Numbered from the stretch's first letter, positions 1 to 6,110 are shown. The stretch: DNA of 7,390 bases from Allobosea sp. (GCA_021732895.1 JAKFWE010000301.1:1-7390); one strand, 5' to 3'. Numbers and translations are program-made. Notes: generated by a model not told the origin, from the letters alone.

Positions 1-1225
1 GCCCCTTGGCATAGGCGATCTGCGCGTCGGCGACGATCTGGACGGACGGATCGTCGGCGACCAGCGCGAAGAACGAGTTGATCGGGGAGGCGGTCGCGCC
101 GACCGGCTCGCGCATATAGACCAGCGTCGCCTCGTGCTCGGCCTTCACGCTCGCCAGCACGGCCGGCTCTGCGGCCGCCTTGGGCACGATCTTGCGATCG
201 GGCGTGCGTTCGAAGATCGGCCGCGTCTCGACCCTGAAATCGGCGATGCGCCAGCGCTCGCCGCGCTTTTCGAGAGCAAGATCGATCAGGCCGAGATGCG
301 AGCCCCAGAAGCCGGGCTGGCAGGCCGGCTTGCCGTGCAGCGCGCCCTTGACGTTGTCGACGCCGGCGAGCCCGTCGAAGGCCTTGGCCCCGGGGAAGAC
401 CAGATGCTGGTGCCCGGTCAGGATCACGTCGATCCCGTCGAGCTTCGCCAGATGCAGCGCCGCGTTCTCCTCGCCGCCGCGCCGCTCGCCGCCGGCGATG
501 CCCGAATGGCAGAGAGCGACGACGATGTCCGGCCCGGCGGCCAGCAGGTCGGGCAGATGTCGGCTCGCCGCATCGACGATGTCGCCGGCGACGAGCCTGC
601 CCTCCAGATTGGCCTTGTCCCATTGCATGATCTGCGGCGGTGCGAAGCCGATGACGCCGATCTTGACCAGATGCCGCGCGCCGGCCTCGTCCTCGAACTC
701 CTGCTCGAACAGCCGCCACGGATCGACCAGCGGCTCGCCGCCGACGCGCGTGACATTGGCGCAGACCATCGGGAATTCGGCCTTGACCAGCCCGGTCTCC
801 AGGAATTCGAGGCCGTAGTTGAACTCATGGTTGCCGAGCGCGCCGCAGAGATAGGGCAGGGCGTTCATCGCGGCGATGATCGGATGGGTCTCGCCGAGTT
901 TCAGCCCCTTCTTGTAGGCGATGTAGTCGCCGAGCGCCGAGCCCTGCAGGAAATCGCCGTTGTCGAACAGCAGCGTGTTCTTCGCCTCCCCCTGCGCGGC
1001 CTTGATCAGCGTCGCCGTCTTGGCGAGGCCGACCGTGTCGTCGGGTGCGTCGCGAAAATAGTCGTAGGGCACGACGTTGACGTGAAGGTCGCTGGTCTCG
1101 AGCAGGCGCAGCCTGAGCCGCGCCGGACTCTGCGCCGAAAGCGGCGCGGGCAGGCCGGCGGCGACGGCGATCGCGGCGCCGGCTTTCAGCGTGTCGCGGC
1201 GGGTGAAATGCGGCTCGTCGGGCAT
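1..1225 (-). CDS. Tat-exported 2',3'-cyclic-nucleotide 2'-phosphodiesterase / 5'-nucleotidase family protein (CpdB-like), 3' end outside window
   Basis: The first 408 residues are present. The N-terminus has a twin-arginine motif (TRRDTLK, residues 8-14) followed by an Ala-rich hydrophobic stretch and a likely cleavage site near residues 30-32, so the product should be periplasmic. The calcineurin-like metallophosphoesterase motifs occur in order: SDLH (45-48), NGDFLQG (89-95), GNHEFNYG (131-138), the metal-ligand His of CHSG (240), and GHQH (271-274). From about residue 375 the 5'-nucleotidase C-terminal domain begins, and DDPSVQIVADAQIAY (391-405) resembles the equivalent part of E. coli CpdB. 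The family hydrolyses 2',3'-cyclic nucleotides and 3'-nucleotides, releasing nucleosides and phosphate for uptake. E. coli CpdB is about 650 residues, so roughly 240 residues should lie left of the window. The ATG is supported by AAGAGGA eight bases upstream (1234-1240). The gene follows the catabolic cluster by 84 bases and is probably functionally unrelated. UshA-type 5'-nucleotidase activity cannot be excluded. Confidence 0.9.
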   Translation of the reverse strand, partial: MPDEPHFTRRDTLKAGAAIAVAAGLPAPLSAQSPARLRLRLLETSDLHVNVVPYDYFRDAPDDTVGLAKTATLIKAAQGEAKNTLLFDNGDFLQGSALGDYIAYKKGLKLGETHPIIAAMNALPYLCGALGNHEFNYGLEFLETGLVKAEFPMVCANVTRVGGEPLVDPWRLFEQEFEDEAGARHLVKIGVIGFAPPQIMQWDKANLEGRLVAGDIVDAASRHLPDLLAAGPDIVVALCHSGIAGGERRGGEENAALHLAKLDGIDVILTGHQHLVFPGAKAFDGLAGVDNVKGALHGKPACQPGFWGSHLGLIDLALEKRGERWRIADFRVETRPIFERTPDRKIVPKAAAEPAVLASVKAEHEATLVYMREPVGATASPINSFFALVADDPSVQIVADAQIAYAKG

Positions 1226-1233
1226 CGGCGCGG

Positions 1234-1240
1234 TCCTCTT
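1234..1240 (-). promoter_or_regulatory. Ribosome binding site of the CpdB-like gene
   Basis: AAGAGGA lies eight bases before the ATG at 1225. It supports this start, which places the twin-arginine motif at residues 9-10, the expected distance from the N-terminus for a Tat signal peptide. Confidence 0.6.
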
Positions 1241-1258
1241 CGCGTTGTTCGCCCCTCC

Positions 1259-1267
1259 AGTTTAGCA
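1259..1267 (-). promoter_or_regulatory. Possible extended -10 promoter element for the CpdB-like gene
   Basis: On the minus strand the short gap after the hydratase gene contains TGCTAAACT, which fits an extended -10 box (TGn followed by a TATAAT-like hexamer). It ends 33 bases before the ATG. No recognisable -35 hexamer lies at the usual spacing; that area is pure GC. It would let the nucleotidase be transcribed independently of the catabolic cluster. This is weak, pattern-only evidence. Confidence 0.22.
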
Positions 1268-1309
1268 CCGCCGCGCCGGCCCGCGCGACGAAACTCGAGG
1301 ATGCGGCGA

Positions 1310-2152
1310 TCAGCCGGCCGCGTTGACGCCCTCCATGCGCACGCGCCCGTCCGCGCCCTCGGTCCACGCCCTGATCGCGCCGTCGGGCAGCCGCCGCGCC
1401 TTCACCTTGAAGGCCGGTCCCGCGATCAGCGGGGCGACGCCGCGATAGTCCAGCCGGATCGGCCCGCCGCCAGACAGCGTCGCGATGATGTTCACCAGCA
1501 GCGTCGCCTGGATCGGGCCGTGCACGACGAGCCCGTCATAGCCCTCTGCTTGCGTCACGTAAGGCAGGTCGTAATGGATGCGGTGACCGTTGAAGGTGAT
1601 CGCGGAGTAGCGGAACAGGAAGACCGGGCTCGACCCGACGTCCCAAATCAGGTCGGCGTCCTCCGGCTCCGGCGCCGCTTTCGGCGCGGGCGGCAGCGTC
1701 GCGCCCGCCGCCTCGCGGTAGACGATGTTGTGGCGCTCGCGCAGGGCGACGCCGCGCGGCGACACGATCTCGTGATCGACGGCGACGAAGCAGAGCGCCC
1801 CGGTCCGGCCTTCCTTCATCGTCACGTCGCCGATGGTCGAGCGCCGGGTGACCGTGTCGCCGACGCGCAGCGGCGCCACGGTTTCGATCGTCCCGCCGGC
1901 CCACATCCGGCGCGGCAGCGGCACGGGCGGCAGGAACTCGCCCTTCGCGGCATGGCCATCCGCGCCGATCGCGGCCATCGGCGCGGTCGGCGGCGCGAGG
2001 CACCAGTGCAGCGCCAGCGGAGCCTCGCCGGGCGCCGCCGGCGCGAGATGTGGCGCGAACGTCGCCGCGAAGCTCGCCGTCAGGCGCGGCGTGACGATGT
2101 CGGAAGCCTCTTCCGTCTTCCCGATCCAGGAGCGGAGGTGGTCGATGTCCAT
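1310..2152 (-). CDS. FAS1-like dehydratase / MaoC-type enoyl-CoA hydratase (mesaconyl- or itaconyl-CoA hydratase-like)
   Basis: The 280-residue protein matches the usual length of the double-hotdog FAS1-like hydratase family, which includes mesaconyl-C4-CoA hydratase and itaconyl-CoA hydratase. Residues about 5-150 form the degenerate N-terminal hotdog domain. The C-terminal half carries the hydratase-2 type active-site segment, TFNGHRIHYD (186-195) with the presumed catalytic D and H, then GLVVHGPIQATLL (207-219), which packs around the CoA-binding helix. The expected reaction is reversible addition of water to a 2-enoyl-CoA in the cytoplasm. An in-frame ATG exists at 2251, but the extra 33 residues come from a palindromic repeat. 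I chose the ATG at 2152 because GAAGGA lies eight bases before it and the family begins at about this point. The gene follows the acyl-CoA dehydrogenase by 111 bases, consistent with it hydrating that enzyme's product. The exact substrate is not readable from sequence. Confidence 0.85.
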   Translation of the reverse strand: MDIDHLRSWIGKTEEASDIVTPRLTASFAATFAPHLAPAAPGEAPLALHWCLAPPTAPMAAIGADGHAAKGEFLPPVPLPRRMWAGGTIETVAPLRVGDTVTRRSTIGDVTMKEGRTGALCFVAVDHEIVSPRGVALRERHNIVYREAAGATLPPAPKAAPEPEDADLIWDVGSSPVFLFRYSAITFNGHRIHYDLPYVTQAEGYDGLVVHGPIQATLLVNIIATLSGGGPIRLDYRGVAPLIAGPAFKVKARRLPDGAIRAWTEGADGRVRMEGVNAAG

Positions 2153-2160
2153 CAGAGATA

Positions 2161-2166
2161 TCCTTC
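2161..2166 (-). promoter_or_regulatory. Ribosome binding site deciding the hydratase start
   Basis: GAAGGA is placed eight bases before the ATG at 2152. The upstream in-frame ATG at 2251 lies at the edge of a hairpin repeat, so the downstream start is preferred. Confidence 0.6.
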
Positions 2167-2228
2167 GGTATGGCGCGCCATCATTCTCGGGCGACGCGGA
2201 GCGGAGACCCGAGAAACTCCTGCAAAAG

Positions 2229-2251
2229 ATGCTCGGGACGAGCCCGAGCAT
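2229..2251. repeat. Short intergenic palindrome, ATGCTCGGG hairpin
   Basis: A perfect 9-bp inverted repeat (ATGCTCGGG and CCCGAGCAT) flanks a 5-base loop. It sits 12 bases past the stop codon of the acyl-CoA dehydrogenase and ends 77 bases before the hydratase start. It resembles dispersed repeats of Hyphomicrobiales genomes that read as ‘MLGLVPSI’ when translated. There is no T-tract after the stem on the minus strand, so it is not a classical intrinsic terminator. It may act as an mRNA-stabilising or attenuating hairpin between the two genes, which is inference. Confidence 0.7.
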
Positions 2252-2263
2252 GACGGTTCCCGC

Positions 2264-3421
2264 TCAATACGATCGCGGCATGCCCAGCACATGCTCCGCC
2301 AGGTAGGACAGGATCAAATTCGTCGAGATCGGCGCGACCTGGTAGAGCCGGGTCTCCCTGAACTTGCGCTCGATGTCGTATTCCTCGGCGAAGCCGAAGC
2401 CGCCATGGGTCTGCACGCAGGCGTTGGCCGCCTCGAACGAGGCGTCGGCGGCGAGCATCTTGGCCATGTTGGCCTCCGCGCCGCAGTTCTCCCCGGCCTC
2501 GTAGAGCCTGATTGCCTCGCGCACCATCAGTTCGGCCGCGCGCATGTTGGCGTAGGCCTTCGCGATCGGGAACTGCACGCCCTGGTTCTGCCCGATCGGC
2601 CGCCCGAAGACCTGGCGCTCCCTCGCATAAACCGAGGCCTTCTCGATGAACCACTTGGCGTCGCCGACGCATTCGGCCGCGATCAGGATGCGCTCGGCGT
2701 TCATGCCCGAGAGGATGTAGCGAAAGCCCTTGCCCTCCTCGCCGATCAGGTTCTCCGCCGGCACGCGCACGTTCTCGAAGAAGACCTCGGTGGTGGCGTG
2801 GTTCATCATGGTGCGGATCGGCCGGATCGTGAGTCCGTTCTTCAGCGCCTCGCGCATGTCGAGGATGAAGACCGAGAGTCCGTCGGTGCGCCTGGCGACC
2901 TCCTCGCGGGGCGTCGTGCGGGCGAGCAGCAGCATCAGGTCCGATTGCGCCGCCCGGCTGGTCCAGATCTTCTGGCCGTTGACGACGTAGTGGTCGCCGT
3001 CGCGCTTCGCGAAGGTGCGCAGTGCGGTGGTGTCGGTCCCGCTCGTCGGCTCGGTGACGCCGAAGGCCTGCAGGCGCAGTTCGCCCGAGGCGACGCCGGG
3101 CAGGTAGCGCTGCTTCTGTTGCGCCGAACCATGCCTGAGCACCGTGCCCATCACATACATCTGGGCGTGGCAGGCCGCGCCGTTGCAGCCGTTGCGCTGG
3201 ATCTCCTCCATGATCACGGCGGCGGCCGACAAGGGCAGGCCGGCTCCGCCGTGTTCCTCTGGAATCAATGCGGCGAGGAAGCCGCTTTGCGTCAGTGCGG
3301 TCACGAACTCCGTCGGATACGCCATCTCGCGGTCGAGCTTGCGCCAGTATTCGCCGGGAAATCCTGAGCAGAGCTTCGCCACGGCGTCGCGGATGTCGTT
3401 ATGGTCGGGGGCGTCTGTCAT
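2264..3421 (-). CDS. Acyl-CoA dehydrogenase with isovaleryl-type catalytic glutamate position
   Basis: The 385-residue protein has the usual length and order of the FAD-dependent acyl-CoA dehydrogenase family. There is an N-terminal helical domain (to about 115), the beta-domain signature AFGVTEPTSGTDT (119-131) with NGQKIWTS (148-155), and a C-terminal helical domain with YARERQVFGRPI (265-276) and QTHGGFGFAEEYDIERKFRE (337-356). It should introduce an alpha,beta double bond into a cytoplasmic acyl-CoA and pass electrons to electron-transfer flavoprotein. At the place where most members carry the catalytic Glu (the ‘YEGT’ motif) this protein has VAPIST (362-367), with Pro364. A glutamate at 243 (GMNAERIL) aligns with the helix-G base of isovaleryl-CoA dehydrogenase. 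Start: the ATG at 3421 fits family length; the 17-residue extension to 3472 comes from a palindromic repeat. The ribosome binding site is weak (GGAAAAACC). The gene lies between the CoA-transferase and hydratase genes, implying a shared pathway. Confidence 0.92.
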   Translation of the reverse strand: MTDAPDHNDIRDAVAKLCSGFPGEYWRKLDREMAYPTEFVTALTQSGFLAALIPEEHGGAGLPLSAAAVIMEEIQRNGCNGAACHAQMYVMGTVLRHGSAQQKQRYLPGVASGELRLQAFGVTEPTSGTDTTALRTFAKRDGDHYVVNGQKIWTSRAAQSDLMLLLARTTPREEVARRTDGLSVFILDMREALKNGLTIRPIRTMMNHATTEVFFENVRVPAENLIGEEGKGFRYILSGMNAERILIAAECVGDAKWFIEKASVYARERQVFGRPIGQNQGVQFPIAKAYANMRAAELMVREAIRLYEAGENCGAEANMAKMLAADASFEAANACVQTHGGFGFAEEYDIERKFRETRLYQVAPISTNLILSYLAEHVLGMPRSY

Positions 3422-3446
3422 GGTTTTTCCAACTGCGGCATGGTCA

Positions 3447-3478
3447 CCGTCATGGCGAGCAAAGCGAAGCAATGACGG
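3447..3478. repeat. Palindromic dispersed repeat (GCGAGC...GAAGC type), short copy
   Basis: CCGTCAT (3447-3453) and ATGACGG (3472-3478) form a 7-bp stem. It continues past one mismatch with two more pairs, enclosing a 12-base loop. The sequence CATGGCGAGCAAAGCGAAGC is clearly related to the larger element at 6037-6110. It lies in the 99-base gap between the CoA-transferase stop and the acyl-CoA dehydrogenase start. Such repeats are scattered in intergenic DNA of many Alphaproteobacteria. Confidence 0.75.
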
Positions 3479-3520
3479 GGCGGGGTGTCCCAGCAGCCCA
3501 GCCGGGAATGGGGAGGGTGC

Positions 3521-4663
3521 TCATTGCGTGGCCGCGGCGGCTTGCCCAAACTCCGCGCGCAACGCAGCGTCGTGTTGGCCAAGCGACGGCACGGGTCGCA
3601 TGGTCACGCGCCGCCCGTCGACTATGGCGGGCGGCGCAAGCACCTCGACCGGACCGTTGACGGTCGGGACGGCCAGCGCCGTGGCGGCCGGATGCGCGAT
3701 CAGGTCGCTGACGCTGGACACCGTGCCATAGGCGATGGCGTGCCTGTCGAGCGCAGCGGCGACGTCGGCGAAGGCGCGCGATGCGAGCAGCGCCTGCACC
3801 TGCCCATCGAGCAGCGCGCGCTGGCGGACCCGGAGCACGTTGGAAGTGAAGCGCGGGTCGGTCGCGAGCGCCTCGCTGCCGAGCACGTCGCGGGCGAGGA
3901 TCAGCCATTCGCGTTCGCTCTGGATCGAGATCAGGATGTTGCCGTCGGCGAGCGCGAAGACGCCATAGGGCGCGATGGAAGGGTGCGCGAGGCCGAGCCT
4001 CGGCGGCTCGATGCCGCCATAGCGGCGCGTCAGATAGGGCACGTTCATCAGCTCGCCCAGCGTGTCGAACAGCGAGAGCTGGATCGCGGATCCCTGTCCG
4101 GTTCGCGCCCGCCGCAGCAGCGCCTCCAGGATCGCTGCATAGGCCGCCTGGCCGGTGGCGATGTCGGCGATCGAGACGCCGATCCGCGAGGGGCCGGAAT
4201 CCTGCGTTCCGGTGATGCCCGAAAGCCCGGATTCCGCCTGCACCAGAAGGTCGTAAGCCTTGCGGGTGTAGTGTGGCGTGCCCGGCGCATAGCCCGAGAC
4301 GTCGCAGGTGATCAGGCGCGGGAAGCGCTGCCGCAGCGCCTCGCTGCCGATGCCGAGCCGCGCCGTCGCGCCGGGCGCGAGATTCTGGATGAAGATGTCG
4401 GCCTGGCTGAGCATCGCCTCGACCATGGCGAAATCGCCGGGAGCCTTCAGGTCGATCCGGCAGGATTCCTTGCCCCGGTTGAGCCAGACGAAATAGGACG
4501 ACTGGCCCCGGGCGTAGTCGTCGTAGCCCCGTGCGAAATCGCCCTCCGCCCGTTCGAGCTTGATCACCCGCGCGCCAGCGTCGGCGAGCTTGCAGGTCGC
4601 CACCGGAACGGCCACGGCCTGCTCCAGCGCGACCACCAGAATTCCCTCGAGCGCATCCGTCAT
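3521..4663 (-). CDS. Class III CoA-transferase (CaiB/BaiF family)
   Basis: The 380-residue protein has the length and layout of the CaiB/BaiF (formyl-CoA transferase-like) family. The N-terminal part includes LADAGARVIKLERAEGD (26-42), a conserved CoA-binding region, and YFVWLNRGKESCRIDL (57-72), the ‘NR-K-S-DL’ motif. The catalytic aspartate is expected at Asp167 in GVSIADIATG (162-171), where the family forms an aspartyl-CoA mixed anhydride. The C-terminal part has AHPSIAPYGVFALADG (226-241), another family block. The enzyme should move CoA from a donor, often succinyl-CoA or acetyl-CoA, to a carboxylic acid, so starting catabolism in the cytoplasm. The neighbouring dehydrogenase and hydratase suggest a branched or dicarboxylic acid substrate. 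The ATG at 4663 is backed by GGGAGG ten bases upstream. An in-frame extension to 5035 would overlap the alcohol dehydrogenase gene and is rejected. Confidence 0.92.
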   Translation of the reverse strand: MTDALEGILVVALEQAVAVPVATCKLADAGARVIKLERAEGDFARGYDDYARGQSSYFVWLNRGKESCRIDLKAPGDFAMVEAMLSQADIFIQNLAPGATARLGIGSEALRQRFPRLITCDVSGYAPGTPHYTRKAYDLLVQAESGLSGITGTQDSGPSRIGVSIADIATGQAAYAAILEALLRRARTGQGSAIQLSLFDTLGELMNVPYLTRRYGGIEPPRLGLAHPSIAPYGVFALADGNILISIQSEREWLILARDVLGSEALATDPRFTSNVLRVRQRALLDGQVQALLASRAFADVAAALDRHAIAYGTVSSVSDLIAHPAATALAVPTVNGPVEVLAPPAIVDGRRVTMRPVPSLGQHDAALRAEFGQAAAATQ

Positions 4664-4673
4664 CGGCGTCTGG

Positions 4674-4679
4674 CCTCCC
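4674..4679 (-). promoter_or_regulatory. Ribosome binding site of the CoA-transferase
   Basis: GGGAGG, ten bases before the ATG at 4663, is one of the strongest Shine-Dalgarno matches in the window. It settles the start against the much longer in-frame extension. Confidence 0.65.
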
Positions 4680-4710
4680 GTCGCCGCGGGAGAGGGCCGG
4701 CCGCGGCGCG

Positions 4711-4746
4711 CCAAGTCAAATAGGCTTTTGCGATGGCGGCCATAGC
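4711..4746 (-). promoter_or_regulatory. Candidate promoter/operator region upstream of the CoA-transferase
   Basis: The 199-base gap before the CoA-transferase contains a local AT-rich island (4711-4730, 12 of 20 A/T) in otherwise very GC-rich DNA. Adjoining it is a near-perfect dyad, GCGATGGCGGCCATAGC (4730-4746), with arms GC-n-ATGGC and GCCAT-n-GC. On the minus strand the dyad comes first, then the AT-rich stretch with TTGACT (4714-4719), then the gene 50 bases on. This arrangement suits an operator next to a promoter for the CoA-transferase/dehydrogenase/hydratase genes, perhaps bound by the LysR protein encoded upstream. No clear -10 box is visible, so the assignment is tentative. Confidence 0.25.
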
Positions 4747-4792
4747 CCATCCCGGGGGCGCGTTCCCATGCCGGCGGACGGAGCGCGCCGAG

Positions 4793-4825
4793 CGCTTGCG
4801 CGCATCCCGTCACCCTGCGCAAGCG
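4793..4825. repeat. 9-bp inverted repeat between alcohol dehydrogenase and CoA-transferase
   Basis: CGCTTGCGC (4793-4801) and GCGCAAGCG (4817-4825) are perfect complements separated by 15 bases. The element begins 37 bases past the stop codon of the alcohol dehydrogenase on the minus strand. No T-tract follows, so a classical terminator is unlikely. It could be a transcript-end hairpin or a protein-binding dyad. Confidence 0.5.
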
Positions 4826-4862
4826 TCGCGTCATCATGCGCGCGCGATGACCGCGGCGCGCG

Positions 4863-5987
4863 TCACATCGTGATGACGTGACGGATGGTGCGTCCTTCGG
4901 CGAGGGCGTCGAAGCCCTCGTTGATGCCATCGAGGCCGCTGCCGCTGGTCCAGAGCCTGTCCACCGGCAGCTTGCCGCGCTGGTAGAGGTCGATGAAGCG
5001 CGGGATGTCGCGCAGCGGGATGCAGGAGCCGACATAGGAGCCTTTCAGCGTGCGCTCCTCGCCGACGAGCCGGACCGGCGCCAGCGCCAGCGAATGGGCC
5101 GGATTGGCGAGGCCGGCCGTCGTCGTCGTGCCGCCGCGCCGCGTGATCTGGTAGGCGAGATCGAGCGCCTTGACCGAGCCGGCCATTTCCAGCCCGTGAT
5201 CGACGCCCCCGCCCGTCGCCGCCCGGATCGCCTCGACCACGCCGGAGTCGCCGGCGTTGAACGTGTCCGTCGCGCCCAGGTCGCGCGCGGCGGCGAGCTT
5301 CTCCTCTGAGAGATCGATCGCGATCACGCGGGCCGCGCCGCAGGCGGCCGCGCCCATCAGCGCGCTCAGGCCGACGCCGCCGAGCCCGACGACCGCGACG
5401 CTCTCGCCGGCGCGGACCTTCGCGGTGTTGACCACGGCCCCCACGCCGGTCAGCACCGCGCAGCCGAACAGAGCGGCGATCTCGTGGGGAATGTCGGCCT
5501 CGATCCTGACCAGCGAGCGGCGCGAGAGCACGGCGTGGTCGGCGAAGGCCGAGACGCCGACATGGTGGTTCAGGGGCGCGCCATGCGCCGAGAGCCGGCG
5601 TCCGCCCCCCAGCAGTTCGCCTGCGCCGTTGGCGGCGTTGCCGGGTTCGCACAGGGCAGGGCGCCCCTCGCTGCACGGCGCGCAATGGCCGCAGGACGGC
5701 ACGAACACCATGACGACGCGGTCGCCGCGCTTCAGGTCGCTGCCGCCGGGACCCGTCTCGACGACCTCGCCGGCCGCCTCGTGGCCGAGCACCATCGGCG
5801 TCGGGCGCGGCCGCGCGCCGTCGATCACCGAGAGATCGGAATGGCACAGGCCGGCGGCGCGCACCCTGACCAGCACCTCGCCGGGACCGGGAGGCGCGAG
5901 TTCGACCTCCTCGATCGAGAGCGGCCGGCTCAAGGCATAGGGGGCGGCGACGGGGCTGGCCTTCAGGACTGCGGCGCGGGTTTTCAA
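4863..5987 (-). CDS. Zinc-dependent alcohol dehydrogenase (medium-chain dehydrogenase/reductase family)
   Basis: From a TTG start the protein has 374 residues, typical for the medium-chain zinc alcohol dehydrogenases. Catalytic-zinc ligands are seen as GLCHSD (Cys48), GHEAAG (His69, Glu70) and Cys176 (LFGCAVLTG). Four cysteines at 99, 102, 105 and 113 form the structural zinc lobe. The Rossmann fold carries GLGGVG (201-206), and Asp225 at the end of the second strand (VIAID) predicts NAD rather than NADP. The C-terminal GINEGFDALAEGRTIRHVI is the usual family ending. The expected role is reversible oxidation of an alcohol to an aldehyde or ketone in the cytoplasm; the substrate is not predictable. 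The longest frame starts with an ATG at 6038 inside a palindromic repeat. TTG at 5987 is preferred because GAGGAA lies six bases upstream and MKTRAAVL is a standard N-terminus for the family. It lies between the regulator and the CoA-transferase. Confidence 0.9.
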   Translation of the reverse strand: MKTRAAVLKASPVAAPYALSRPLSIEEVELAPPGPGEVLVRVRAAGLCHSDLSVIDGARPRPTPMVLGHEAAGEVVETGPGGSDLKRGDRVVMVFVPSCGHCAPCSEGRPALCEPGNAANGAGELLGGGRRLSAHGAPLNHHVGVSAFADHAVLSRRSLVRIEADIPHEIAALFGCAVLTGVGAVVNTAKVRAGESVAVVGLGGVGLSALMGAAACGAARVIAIDLSEEKLAAARDLGATDTFNAGDSGVVEAIRAATGGGVDHGLEMAGSVKALDLAYQITRRGGTTTTAGLANPAHSLALAPVRLVGEERTLKGSYVGSCIPLRDIPRFIDLYQRGKLPVDRLWTSGSGLDGINEGFDALAEGRTIRHVITM

Positions 5988-5993
5988 GGTTCG

Positions 5994-5999
5994 TTCCTC
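5994..5999 (-). promoter_or_regulatory. Ribosome binding site supporting a TTG start
   Basis: GAGGAA lies six bases before TTG at 5987. The only in-frame ATG nearby (6036-6038) belongs to the repeat element and would add 17 residues unlike the family. Confidence 0.6.
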
Positions 6000-6036
6000 G
6001 ATCGGTTGTTCGTGGTTTGCGCCGACAATAGTCGTC

Positions 6037-6110
6037 ATTGCGAGCGTAGCGAAGCAATCCAGGAGGACGTGGAGCGCAACGATGCCTGGATTGCTCGCTA
6101 CGCTCGCAAT
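6037..6110. repeat. Large palindromic dispersed repeat (double GCGAGC...GAAGC element)
   Basis: The left arm (6037-6063, starting ATTGCGAGCGTAGCGAAGC) and right arm (6085-6110, ending GCTACGCTCGCAAT) are complementary over 26 bases, with one single-base insertion in the left arm, and are separated by 21 bases. Each arm is itself one unit of the dispersed alphaproteobacterial repeat that reads as ‘CERSEAIQ’. It lies between the regulator stop (6173) and the alcohol dehydrogenase start (5987). In a minus-strand transcript it would fold into a very stable hairpin. It could limit read-through from the regulator gene, but no T-tract follows. Confidence 0.85.

Noticed and set aside
2229..2251. Hairpin after the acyl-CoA dehydrogenase as an intrinsic terminator
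   Set aside because: The stem is strong, but no run of T follows on the minus strand, and it looks like a dispersed repeat unit.
134..3367. A 1077-residue open frame on the plus strand spanning three genes
   Set aside because: It lies antisense to three clearly recognisable proteins with intact motifs. It has low-complexity Arg/Asp/Gly-rich composition and no recognisable domain. Long antisense frames are expected in GC-rich genomes.
3485..4723. A 412-residue plus-strand open frame opposite the CoA-transferase
   Set aside because: It is the antisense shadow of a complete family member; its composition is Arg-rich and no motif is recognisable.
4664..5035. A 124-residue N-terminal extension of the CoA-transferase frame
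   Set aside because: It would overlap the alcohol dehydrogenase gene, is Arg/Ser-rich, and a strong ribosome binding site sits before the ATG at 4663 where the family starts.
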